Positions 1-6,831 of a DNA stretch of 6,896 nt are shown one piece after another. Position 1 is the stretch's first letter, and each line of letters starts with the position of its first letter. The stretch comes from an uncultured bacterium (GTDB lineage: Bacteria; Bacillota; Clostridia; Lachnospirales; Lachnospiraceae). The notes beneath the pieces are model-generated. The model saw only the letters and a list, made by a program, of their open reading frames with translations, was not told the DNA's origin and searched no databases. Both the position numbers and the translations under genes were made by a program. The DNA is taken from positions 1 to 6,896 of the forward strand of contig CAJMON010000103.1 in assembly GCA_905214955.1 (NCBI GenBank), written 5' to 3'.

Positions 1-17
1 AATTTTGGAAAAAAACA

Positions 18-47
18 TTGACAAGAAGAGGAAAAAGGTGTAATTAT
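18..47 (+). promoter_or_regulatory. Promoter of the uxaAB operon
   Basis: A perfect -35 box TTGACA lies at 18-23. An AATTAT -10 hexamer lies at 42-47 with an 18-bp spacer, and a TG at 39-40 one base upstream makes it an extended -10. Transcription should start near 53-55, giving a leader of about 30 nt before the uxaA start codon. The predicted start falls inside the palindrome at 49-66, so this looks like a repressible housekeeping-sigma promoter. The call rests on sequence match only. Confidence 0.7.
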
Positions 48-48
48 T

Positions 49-66
49 AATGTAAGCACTTACATT
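49..66. promoter_or_regulatory. Palindromic operator, LacI/CcpA type
   Basis: AATGTAAGCACTTACATT is an inverted repeat with two perfect 8-bp arms around a central CA. It overlaps the predicted transcription start of uxaAB. The core TGTAAGCACTTACA matches the cre consensus of CcpA (WTGNAANCGNWNNCAW) except that the central CG is CA. Many LacI-family uronate regulators of Firmicutes, such as ExuR and KdgR, bind similar sites. The inference is repression at the promoter, relieved by a uronate or its catabolite, or catabolite repression by glucose. The sequence cannot tell which regulator binds, and no regulator gene lies in the window. Confidence 0.65.
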
Positions 67-82
67 TCGGAGGAGAAGGAAA

Positions 83-1564
83 ATGCAAAGCTATTTAAAG
101 ATCAATCCGCGTGATACCGTAGCGGTGGCATTGAAACCGCTGGCAGCTGGAACCGTGTGCCAGGTAGACGGGAAAGAGGTCTGTTTAAAAGAAGACATTG
201 CCCAGGGACACAAATTTGCCTTGTGTGATATGCCGGAGGGAACAAAGGTTATCAAATATGGAAATGCCATTGGCATTGCCAAGCAGAATATTGGGGAAGG
301 ACAGTGGGTACATACCCACAATATCAAAACAGGACTGGGAGATCTGCTGGAATATACCTATCATAAGGTGCCCACAGATATTCCGGAGACCGAGAAAGCG
401 TATTTCATGGGTTACCGCAGACCGGACGGAAAAGTCGGTATCCGTAATGAAATCTGGATCATTCCTACAGTTGGCTGTGTCAATAATGTAGCGACTGCCA
501 TTGAGCGCAGAGCCAAAGCATTGGTGGGAGGAAGCCTGGAGGACGTGGCAGCATTCCCACATCCGTATGGATGTTCCCAGATGGGAGATGACCAGGAGCA
601 CACCAGACAGATTTTAGCTGACCTGGTGAATCATCCAAACGCAGGCGGCGTTCTGGTTCTGGGACTTGGCTGTGAGAACAGCAATATCACAGAGCTGAAG
701 AAATACATCGGCGAGTACGATGAGAAAAGAGTCCGCTTCCTGGTTTCTCAGGAGTGCGAGGATGAGATTGAAGAATCTTTGAAGATTCTGGAAGATTTAG
801 CAGAGTATGTGAAGACCTTCCAGAGAGAGAAGATCAGCGCAGAAGAGTTGATTATCGGTATGAAGTGCGGAGGTTCAGACGGACTGTCCGGCATCACCGC
901 CAACCCGGCAGTGGGAGCTTTTTCCGATATGCTGATTTCCAAAGGCGGGACCACCATCCTTACAGAAGTACCGGAGATGTTCGGCGCAGAGACGATTCTG
1001 ATGGACCGCTGCGCAAATGAAGAACTGTTTGAAAAGACTGTGGATCTGATTAATGACTTTAAAAATTATTTCAAGAGCCACAATCAGACTATTTACGAAA
1101 ACCCGTCACCGGGAAACAAAGCCGGCGGTATTTCCACTCTGGAGGACAAATCCCTTGGATGTACCCAGAAGAGCGGAACCGCAGCAGTAGAAGGTGTTCT
1201 GGCGTATGGCGAGCCGGTATGCCACAAAGGACTGAACCTTTTAAGCGCACCGGGAAATGACCTGGTGGCAGCTACTGCCCTGGCAGCCAGCGGAGCCCAC
1301 ATAGTTCTGTTTACAACCGGAAGAGGAACCCCCTTCGCTTCACCAGTTCCCACGGTGAAGATTTCCACCAATACGGGACTGAGCAAGAAGAAAGACAACT
1401 GGATTGACTTCAACTGCGGCGTCATTGTAGAGGACAGCACCATGGAAGAAACCGCACAGAGACTGTTCCATTATGTTCTGGATGTGGCTTCTGGCAAGAA
1501 AGTCAAGGCAGAGGAAAAAGGATTCCACGATATGGCAATCTTTAAACAGGGAGTAACACTGTAA
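83..1564 (+). CDS. uxaA: Altronate dehydratase (UxaA)
   Basis: UxaA removes water from D-altronate to give 2-keto-3-deoxy-D-gluconate, a cytoplasmic step of galacturonate catabolism. The 493 residues are close to the usual family length of about 495. An N-terminal SAF-like domain spans about residues 5-90 and ends in the HTHN motif at 77-80. The galactarate dehydratase/altronate hydrolase catalytic part follows, with GYRRPDGKVGIRN (110-122), a HPYGCSQMGDDQEHT block (160-174), GLGCENSN (194-201), MKCGGSDGLSG (260-270), GNKAGGISTLEDKSLGC (344-360) and GRGTPFASPVPTVKI (413-427). The family needs a divalent metal such as Fe or Mn. The start is supported by GGAGGAG at 69-75, 7 nt upstream of the ATG. 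It is the first gene of an operon with uxaB 37 nt downstream. Galactarate dehydratase (GarD) shares the fold, but the uxaB neighbour favours altronate as substrate. Confidence 0.93.
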   Translation: MQSYLKINPRDTVAVALKPLAAGTVCQVDGKEVCLKEDIAQGHKFALCDMPEGTKVIKYGNAIGIAKQNIGEGQWVHTHNIKTGLGDLLEYTYHKVPTDIPETEKAYFMGYRRPDGKVGIRNEIWIIPTVGCVNNVATAIERRAKALVGGSLEDVAAFPHPYGCSQMGDDQEHTRQILADLVNHPNAGGVLVLGLGCENSNITELKKYIGEYDEKRVRFLVSQECEDEIEESLKILEDLAEYVKTFQREKISAEELIIGMKCGGSDGLSGITANPAVGAFSDMLISKGGTTILTEVPEMFGAETILMDRCANEELFEKTVDLINDFKNYFKSHNQTIYENPSPGNKAGGISTLEDKSLGCTQKSGTAAVEGVLAYGEPVCHKGLNLLSAPGNDLVAATALAASGAHIVLFTTGRGTPFASPVPTVKISTNTGLSKKKDNWIDFNCGVIVEDSTMEETAQRLFHYVLDVASGKKVKAEEKGFHDMAIFKQGVTL

Positions 1565-1601
1565 AATAAGGATTACACAATCTTAAGGAGGATATAGAGA
1601 A

Positions 1602-3110
1602 ATGAAGAAATTAAATTATGCAACACTGGCAGAAACAGGATACGATGGATATATCTTAAAAGATGCACCGGAGAAAGTGATCCAGTTTGGTGAAGGAAAC
1701 TTCATGCGTGCATTCGTAGATTACTGGTTTGACCTGATGAATGAAAAAGCTGGCTTCAACGGCAAAGTCGTTCTGGTACAGCCCATCGCTCCGGGTCTTG
1801 CAAAGATGATCAATGAACAGGAAGGTCTGTACACCTTATTCCTGAGAGGATTTGAAAATGGCCAGAAAGTAAACGCAAAACGTGTTATCTCCAGCGTAAG
1901 CCGCTGTTTAAATCCGTATGAGGATTATCAGGCAGTGTTAGACTGTGCAAAGAACCCGGATCTGCGTTTCATCAGCTGCAATACCACAGAAGCTGGTATC
2001 GCATACGATCCGGAGTGCAAATTTGAAGATGTTCCGGCTTCCAGCTATCCTGGAAAACTGACTCAGTTCCTGTATGAGCGTTTCAAACATTTCGGAAAAG
2101 AAAAAGGAAAAGGTTTCATCATCCTTTCCTGCGAACTGATTGACAATAACGGAAAAGAACTGGAAAAATGCGTTCTGCAGTATGTAGACCAGTGGAACTT
2201 AGGCGAAGAGTTCAAGACCTGGGTAAAAGAAGAAAATACCTTCTGTTCCACACTGGTAGACCGTATCGTTACCGGATATCCCAGAAACGAAGCTGCACAG
2301 ATCTGCGAAGAACTGGGCTATGAAGACAACCTGATTGATACCGGTGAAGTATTTGGCTTCTGGGTAATCGAAGGACCGCAGTCTATCAAGAAAGAACTGC
2401 CGGTAGAAGAAGCTGGGCTGCCTATCCTGATCTGCGACGACCACAAACCGTACAAACAGAGAAAAGTACGTATCTTAAACGGTGCCCATACTTCTATGGT
2501 ACTGGGTGCTTATCTGGCAGGACAGGACATTGTGCGTGACTGTATGCATGACGAAGTGATCTGCGGATTCATGAACAAGACCATTTACGATGAAATCATC
2601 CCGACCCTGACCCTTCCAGAAGAAGAGCTGAAAGAGTTTGCAGCTGCAGTAACCGAGCGTTTCAACAACCCGTTTGTAGACCACGCACTGCTGGCAATTT
2701 CCCTGAACTCCACTTCCAAGTGGAAAGCGCGTGTTATGCCGTCTCTGAAAGGCTATGTAGCAAAATATGGAAAGGTACCGGCCTGCATTGCAGCATCCCT
2801 GGCATTCTATATTGAATTCTACAGAGGAACTAAACTGGAAGATAGCCATTTCACCGGCGTAAGAAATGCAGCTGGAAAGAACAACGAGTACGAAATCAAA
2901 GATGATCTTCCGATCCTGAAGTTCTACGATGCACACAAGAATGACAGCGCAGAAGTACTGGCAAAAGAAGTTCTGTCCAACACAGATTTCTGGGGTGAGG
3001 ATCTGACAAAAATTCCGGGACTGTTAGACGCAGTAACCGAGGCTATGAAGATGTCTGAAACAGAAGGCACTTACGCAGTAATGCAGAAATGCCTGAAAAC
3101 AGCAGAATAA
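1602..3110 (+). CDS. uxaB: Tagaturonate reductase (UxaB), altronate oxidoreductase
   Basis: UxaB uses NADH to reduce D-tagaturonate to D-altronate, which UxaA then dehydrates. It belongs to the polyol-specific long-chain dehydrogenase family (mannitol dehydrogenase family). At 502 residues it is slightly longer than the E. coli enzyme, about 483. The N-terminal Rossmann part begins with VIQFGEGNFMRAFVDYW at 26-42, containing the family's GxGNFxRAF nucleotide-binding signature. The catalytic motif K-x4-N-x2-H is intact as K288, N293 and H296 within KVRILNGAH. The C-terminal helical substrate domain follows and appears full length. AAGGAGG at 1585-1591 supports the start, 10 nt before the ATG. 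No terminator separates it from uxaA, and a strong one follows at 3168-3198. Fructuronate reductase (UxuB) and mannitol dehydrogenases are relatives, but pairing with uxaA makes tagaturonate the best substrate call. Confidence 0.92.
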   Translation: MKKLNYATLAETGYDGYILKDAPEKVIQFGEGNFMRAFVDYWFDLMNEKAGFNGKVVLVQPIAPGLAKMINEQEGLYTLFLRGFENGQKVNAKRVISSVSRCLNPYEDYQAVLDCAKNPDLRFISCNTTEAGIAYDPECKFEDVPASSYPGKLTQFLYERFKHFGKEKGKGFIILSCELIDNNGKELEKCVLQYVDQWNLGEEFKTWVKEENTFCSTLVDRIVTGYPRNEAAQICEELGYEDNLIDTGEVFGFWVIEGPQSIKKELPVEEAGLPILICDDHKPYKQRKVRILNGAHTSMVLGAYLAGQDIVRDCMHDEVICGFMNKTIYDEIIPTLTLPEEELKEFAAAVTERFNNPFVDHALLAISLNSTSKWKARVMPSLKGYVAKYGKVPACIAASLAFYIEFYRGTKLEDSHFTGVRNAAGKNNEYEIKDDLPILKFYDAHKNDSAEVLAKEVLSNTDFWGEDLTKIPGLLDAVTEAMKMSETEGTYAVMQKCLKTAE

Positions 3111-3163
3111 GCAGCAAAAGAAACAAAACAGCCTGTGTGAAAATTCTATGAAAAGATAAAAAG

Positions 3164-3198
3164 AAAGGCCGGCATCGGTAAAAGATGCTGGCTTTTTT
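3164..3198 (+). terminator. Intrinsic terminator after uxaAB
   Basis: GCCGGCATC at 3168-3176 pairs with GATGCTGGC at 3184-3192 over 9 bp with one G-T wobble, around a 7-nt loop. A run of six T follows at 3193-3198. Upstream AAAG can pair with the T run and make the element partly bidirectional. It lies 57 bp after the uxaB stop codon and closes the uronate operon. Confidence 0.92.
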
Positions 3199-3251
3199 CT
3201 GTATGGTGGGCTAAAATAAAAAACATAGAACACAGAACAGACAAAAGGGAT

Positions 3252-3260
3252 TGATAAAAT
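3252..3260 (+). promoter_or_regulatory. Possible extended -10 promoter for the MutS-like/HAD gene
   Basis: TGATAAAAT at 3252-3260 fits the extended -10 pattern TGnTATAAT with one mismatch. No good -35 box is seen 16-18 bp upstream. Transcription would start near 3267, almost at the ribosome binding site, leaving a very short leader. A second TAAAAT at 3212-3217 is another weak candidate. A promoter is expected somewhere in 3199-3270 because a terminator closes the previous operon. Confidence 0.35.
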
Positions 3261-3267
3261 AGAATAC

Positions 3268-3275
3268 AAAAGGAG
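3268..3275 (+). promoter_or_regulatory. Ribosome binding site that leaves the start codon ambiguous
   Basis: AAAAGGAG is the only good Shine-Dalgarno match here. It lies 4 nt before GTG at 3280 and 13 nt before the in-frame ATG at 3289. The first spacing is short and the second long, so neither start is clearly preferred. The two products differ by only three residues. Confidence 0.6.
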
Positions 3276-3279
3276 TGCG

Positions 3280-5682
3280 GTGGAAGGTATGGGAGATTTC
3301 AGTCTGCTTTATCCAGGCGGAGAACGGCTGGAATATAAAGTTTTGTCGGAAACAGCTGCACATGACCTTTCTCTGGAAAGTGTAATTGGCTGTCTGACAA
3401 AGTTAGAACCAGAGAAAAAAATGATGCAGAGAATCATGATGCATCTGACAGATGATCCTGCAGTGATTCAGTATCGGTGTGATGTATTTGAAGATATCTT
3501 ACGGTTCCCAGGTCTGCGGGAACGGATGCAGAAGCTTTTGGACCGGGTGGATTTTCTGAAAACATATGGAAGCTTTGGAAAAGACACCGATGCAGAAGGT
3601 GTATGGGAGCTGGTGCACCGTCTGGATGAGATGAACGAATACATTCAGTGTGTACAGGCAATTTATGAGTGCCTGAATGAAAACCAGATTCAGTCAGAAG
3701 GCCTTTTAAGCCTGAAAAAATATGTGAAAGATCTTTATGAAGACCACGGTTTCGGAGAACTTCAGAAAGACATTGCGCAGATGAAGACCGACACCTCCAA
3801 GGTGAAAAGCGTGACCCTTGGAGTCAACTTAAATGACCGGTATGAGCCAGTGGAAGTGGGTATCGTTTCCATCAATGGAAAGCCCTTTACCAAATCCGGC
3901 CTGATTTCCAATTTCTGCGATTTCCTGAACCGGAAAGATGATATCCAGAAAGACAATGAGTGGCAGGAGCAGTACACCTTCCGCACTTCCCAGGGAGAAC
4001 CTGCAGCGGGAAAAGGCATGGAACAGATGGCTTCCTTTATGGCGTCCAGAGGATTTTCCGCACTTCCGGGAATGGCGAAGACTGGAGATGACAGCCGAAG
4101 CGGGGATGTGATGCGCACACTGGACCGGGCAGTGAGCGCCATGCTGACCAGGATCGTAAAAAAATTAAAAGCGGTGCTGTCCAGACATGTGGCAGTGAGC
4201 ACTCAGGTGATTTCCAACCTGATACCGGAATTCCTTTATTATATCCGCTGGGCAGAGTATGTGGAGCGCCTGACAAAAGAAGGATTTTCCATGTGCAAAC
4301 CGCAGGTATGCCCGCCAGATGAGCGGGGAATGCAGACAGAGGGGCTGTACAACCTGCGCCTGGCCCAGGCATTGTCAGAAAAAAAAGAAGGACCGGACAG
4401 CATTGTGCCAAATGACCTGGATTTTAGCGGTGAGCACCGGATCTACATCCTTACCGGAGCCAACCGGGGAGGAAAGACCACCATTACTCAGGCAGTGGGT
4501 CTTGCCTTTGTCCTTGCGCAGGGAGGCATCTATGTGCCGGCAGAAAAATTTTCTTTCAGCCCGGCAGACAACATTTTCACCCACTATCCGGCGGACGAAA
4601 ATCAGACCATGGATCTGGGACGTCTGGGAGAAGAATCCAGCCGTTTCCGGGATATTTTCAAGGCGGCCGGAAAGAGGAGTCTGCTCCTGTTAAATGAGTC
4701 CTTTTCCACCACTTCTTTTGAAGAGGGATATTATATTGCAAGAGATGTGGTTCGGATTTTAAAGAGGCTGGGAGTACGAACAATTTACAATACCCACATG
4801 CACAAGCTTGCCAGGGAGGCAGAGGCATTAAACAAAGAAGAGACAGGAGACAGCCAGATTGCCAGTCTGGTGGCAGAGACTGAGGACGGACAGCGGTCTT
4901 ACCGGGTACGGGTGGCGCCTCCTTCAGGACTTTCCTATGCCCATGACATTGCAGAAAAATATGGAGTCACCTATGAGCTTCTGGAAAAAGAAAAGTTTGG
5001 ATCTAATTCCGGAAAAAAGAAACTGCTAAAGGCAGTGGTCTTTGACATGGATGGACTCATGTTTGATACAGAGAGGATTGTCCAGCGTTCCTGGGACGCG
5101 GCAGGCCCGCGCCTGGGATATGAGCCTTTGGGTTACCGGATCACAGAGACCATCGGCCTGAACCTGGAAGGACGCCGGGAGTATTTCAAAAACCAGTACG
5201 GAGAAGCATTCCCCTTTGATCAGTTTACAGAAACCTACCGCTCGATAGGAGCAGAGATTCAGAAAAAAGAAGGACTTCCGATAAAACCAGGGCTGCAGGA
5301 ACTGCTGGATTATCTGAAAAGCCAGGACTGCAAACTGGCAGTAGCCAGCTCTTCCAGCGCACAACATGTACAAGAAAATCTGAAAAAGGCCGGTGTTTCT
5401 CAGTATTTCCAGGCAGTGATCAACGGCGGACAGGTGCAGCATTCCAAGCCGGACCCTCAGATCTATCTTATGGCGTGCCAGGCACTGGACGTATCTCCTG
5501 GAGAAGCCATAGCCCTGGAAGATTCCCCCAATGGTTTAAGGGCAGCCGCGGCGGCAGGTATGATGCCGGTGATGGTACCGGATTTGGTGGCAGATGGACC
5601 GAAAGGAGTGGAACTGGAACTGAAGGCAGAGTCTTTGCTGGAAGTGAAAAACTATATCTCCAAAAATTTCCAGATCGTATAA
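3280..5682 (+). CDS. MutS-like ATPase fused to a HAD subfamily IA hydrolase
   Basis: This 800-residue protein joins two unrelated enzymes. Residues 1 to about 570 are a MutS-like protein: a helical lever/core region (about 1-340, with a beta-rich patch near 176-205) and an ABC-type ATPase domain. The ATPase has Walker A GANRGGKT (393-400), Walker B LLLLNES (468-474) and the conserved switch histidine in NTHMH (504-508). The mismatch-binding and connector domains of true MutS are absent, as is the Smr nuclease of MutS2, so mismatch repair should not be assumed. Residues about 582-800 form a complete HAD domain: FDMDG (588-592), SSSS (690-693), KPDP (723-726) and EDSPNG (747-752), with a helical cap between the first two motifs. 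This resembles beta-phosphoglucomutase-like sugar-phosphate phosphatases, but the substrate is unknown. A short lysine- and serine-rich linker joins them, with no stop codon and no likely internal start. GTG at 3280 and ATG at 3289 are both possible starts. The next gene follows after 39 bp. Domain calls are firm; cellular role is unknown. Confidence 0.88.
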   Translation: MEGMGDFSLLYPGGERLEYKVLSETAAHDLSLESVIGCLTKLEPEKKMMQRIMMHLTDDPAVIQYRCDVFEDILRFPGLRERMQKLLDRVDFLKTYGSFGKDTDAEGVWELVHRLDEMNEYIQCVQAIYECLNENQIQSEGLLSLKKYVKDLYEDHGFGELQKDIAQMKTDTSKVKSVTLGVNLNDRYEPVEVGIVSINGKPFTKSGLISNFCDFLNRKDDIQKDNEWQEQYTFRTSQGEPAAGKGMEQMASFMASRGFSALPGMAKTGDDSRSGDVMRTLDRAVSAMLTRIVKKLKAVLSRHVAVSTQVISNLIPEFLYYIRWAEYVERLTKEGFSMCKPQVCPPDERGMQTEGLYNLRLAQALSEKKEGPDSIVPNDLDFSGEHRIYILTGANRGGKTTITQAVGLAFVLAQGGIYVPAEKFSFSPADNIFTHYPADENQTMDLGRLGEESSRFRDIFKAAGKRSLLLLNESFSTTSFEEGYYIARDVVRILKRLGVRTIYNTHMHKLAREAEALNKEETGDSQIASLVAETEDGQRSYRVRVAPPSGLSYAHDIAEKYGVTYELLEKEKFGSNSGKKKLLKAVVFDMDGLMFDTERIVQRSWDAAGPRLGYEPLGYRITETIGLNLEGRREYFKNQYGEAFPFDQFTETYRSIGAEIQKKEGLPIKPGLQELLDYLKSQDCKLAVASSSSAQHVQENLKKAGVSQYFQAVINGGQVQHSKPDPQIYLMACQALDVSPGEAIALEDSPNGLRAAAAAGMMPVMVPDLVADGPKGVELELKAESLLEVKNYISKNFQIV

Positions 5683-5721
5683 GGAACCGGATGAAAGAGA
5701 AAAAAGGCACAGGAGGAGAAC

Positions 5722-6630
5722 ATGGCAGAAAGTGGATTATTCCGCACGGTATTCTGGGGCGGATATCATAAATGGGAAGTACAGGATTATATCAAAAAAC
5801 TGGAAAGAGAGCTGGACGATGAAAAGTTTGAAAGCCAGAAGGAAAACAACGAGCTGCGCCACCAGCTGAGAAAAGCTAAAGAAGAACTGGCAGAATTCCA
5901 AAAAGAGATGGAAGAAGAGGGCGAAAGATTCCGGAAAATCAAGCAGGAGCTGGATGAGAAACAGGGAGAACTCTCAGATTTTCAGAAAAAGGCTGCCATC
6001 AAAGAAGAGCAGCTGGGTTCCATGAAGGCAATATTTGAAAAATCTGTAAAAGAGGCAGAGCTTCGCAGGCAGCAGGAAGAGGAGCAGAAAAAACAGATTG
6101 CGGAAGCAGCAGAAGCAGTGAGAAAAGATCAGGAAACCTTAAAGCTTGACAGACAGGATCTGAAACTGCGCCAGGAAGATCTGTCCCGCCAGAAAAGCGA
6201 ACTGAAAAGAGAGCAGGAGCTTCTGGCGAAACATTCCAATGAACAGTTTAAAGAAAAAGAAGAAGAACTGCAGAAAAAAGAAGAAACGCTTCAGAGAAGC
6301 CTGCAGGAAAATCAGATGCTTTTAGAAGAGGTCTCAAGGCTCCGCTTTGCAAATCTCCAGCTGGAGGAGCGTAGCCAGGAACTGGCAGAAGAACTGAACA
6401 TTCAAAAAGAACAGCAGAAAAACTGGGAGAGTGTGGAAAAGGCAAGAACAGAGCTGTCCGCGGCAAAACGCAGGGTGGGACAGTACATGAAAGAAGTTAA
6501 GACCATGCAGGAAGGTCTGTACAGCATTTACTCCAGAATGAATTTCCTGGCAGAAGCCATGCCGGCAGGAATTTCGCAGGCAGCAGAACAGGATTTTGTG
6601 GCGGAAAAACAGGAAAATGTCGAAAAATAG
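5722..6630 (+). CDS. Coiled-coil protein with DivIVA-like N terminus
   Basis: This is a 302-residue, highly charged cytoplasmic protein with no signal peptide or membrane segment. Residues 7-27 (F7, F11, G13-G14, Y15, W18-E19-V20, Y23-I24) follow the pattern of the DivIVA/GpsB N terminus, an aromatic-Gly-Tyr turn followed by an E-V-x-x-aromatic helix, which in DivIVA binds curved membrane and partner proteins. Residues about 25-275 are rich in E, K, Q and L with heptad-like spacing. The only proline is residue 281 and there are no cysteines, which suggests one long coiled coil. The start is firm: AGGAGG at 5711-5716 lies 5 nt before the ATG. It is probably cotranscribed with the MutS-like/HAD gene because the gap is 39 bp without a terminator. 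A role in cell-pole, septum or envelope organisation is inference from the N terminus only; any other coiled-coil scaffold is possible. Confidence 0.8.
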   Translation: MAESGLFRTVFWGGYHKWEVQDYIKKLERELDDEKFESQKENNELRHQLRKAKEELAEFQKEMEEEGERFRKIKQELDEKQGELSDFQKKAAIKEEQLGSMKAIFEKSVKEAELRRQQEEEQKKQIAEAAEAVRKDQETLKLDRQDLKLRQEDLSRQKSELKREQELLAKHSNEQFKEKEEELQKKEETLQRSLQENQMLLEEVSRLRFANLQLEERSQELAEELNIQKEQQKNWESVEKARTELSAAKRRVGQYMKEVKTMQEGLYSIYSRMNFLAEAMPAGISQAAEQDFVAEKQENVEK

Positions 6631-6634
6631 GGTA

Positions 6635-6664
6635 TTGCATTCTCAGTTCTGCATGTGCTATAAT
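6635..6664 (+). promoter_or_regulatory. Strong extended -10 promoter of the riboswitch transcript
   Basis: TTGCAT at 6635-6640 serves as -35 and a perfect TATAAT at 6659-6664 as -10, with an 18-bp spacer. TG at 6656-6657 adds an extended -10. Transcription should start near 6671, just ahead of the aptamer. The -35 box begins 5 bp after the stop codon of the coiled-coil gene. Confidence 0.85.
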
Positions 6665-6679
6665 GTCCGAAAAGTAGGG

Positions 6680-6760
6680 AAACGCGGGGCAAGACATTCG
6701 AAAGGATGTTACGCAAAGCTTAGTGTCTAAAGTAAGATTTACCATGACTGACTGGCTGCA
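6680..6760 (+). promoter_or_regulatory. Cyclic-di-GMP-I (GEMM) riboswitch aptamer
   Basis: The RNA should bind cyclic di-GMP and control a gene beyond the window. The class-I hallmarks occur in order. GGGCAA is at 6687-6692. A hairpin pairs ACATTC (6694-6699) with GGATGT (6704-6709) under a GAAA tetraloop (6700-6703). The joining strand ACGCAAAGC is at 6711-6719. A second hairpin carries the tetraloop-receptor CTAA at 6727-6730, with pairing 6720-6724/6751-6755, 6725-6727/6746-6748 and 6732-6735/6739-6742. The base equivalent to the ligand-contacting G20 of the Vc2 aptamer is G6688, which favours c-di-GMP over the A20-type cGAMP variants. A6715 matches the intercalating A47. No clear closing helix is seen outside the two hairpins. 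The assignment comes from recognising the motif by eye, not from a covariance search. Confidence 0.88.
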
Positions 6761-6807
6761 GAATGAGTACTCGGGTTTTACGGGAGTAGATTCTGCAGCC
6801 TTTTTTT
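6754..6807 (+). terminator. Intrinsic terminator, expression platform of the riboswitch
   Basis: GGCTGCAGAAT (6754-6764) pairs perfectly with ATTCTGCAGCC (6790-6800). An inner helix TACTC/GAGTA (6768-6772 with 6784-6788) extends it, and seven T follow at 6801-6807. The 5' arm shares 6754-6760 with the aptamer's 3' end. Ligand-stabilised folding of the aptamer would therefore compete with the terminator, suggesting a switch turned on by c-di-GMP; this direction is inference. The terminator may also stop read-through from the coiled-coil gene, which has none of its own. Confidence 0.92.
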
Positions 6808-6831
6808 GTGAAAAAAGACAGTGTAAAATTT

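Noticed and set aside
3024..3269. Reverse-strand ORF of 81 codons covering the end of uxaB and the intergenic region
   Set aside because: It is antisense to uxaB and the terminator, has no convincing ribosome binding site and encodes a low-complexity aromatic-rich peptide. It is a shadow frame.
4037..4693. Overlapping ORFs of about 124 codons on both strands within the MutS-like region
   Set aside because: They overlap the well-supported frame with clear ATPase motifs, and their translations are rich in Pro, Ser, Cys and Trp without recognisable motifs.
5475..5771. A 98-codon + strand ORF bridging the end of the HAD domain and the start of the coiled-coil gene
   Set aside because: It is in another frame over two supported genes, its product is Gly/Arg-rich without domains, and no ribosome binding site precedes it.
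6240..6300. Tandem repeat in the AGAAGAA-rich stretch
   Set aside because: The repetition reflects Glu/Lys codons of the coiled coil and has no fixed unit.
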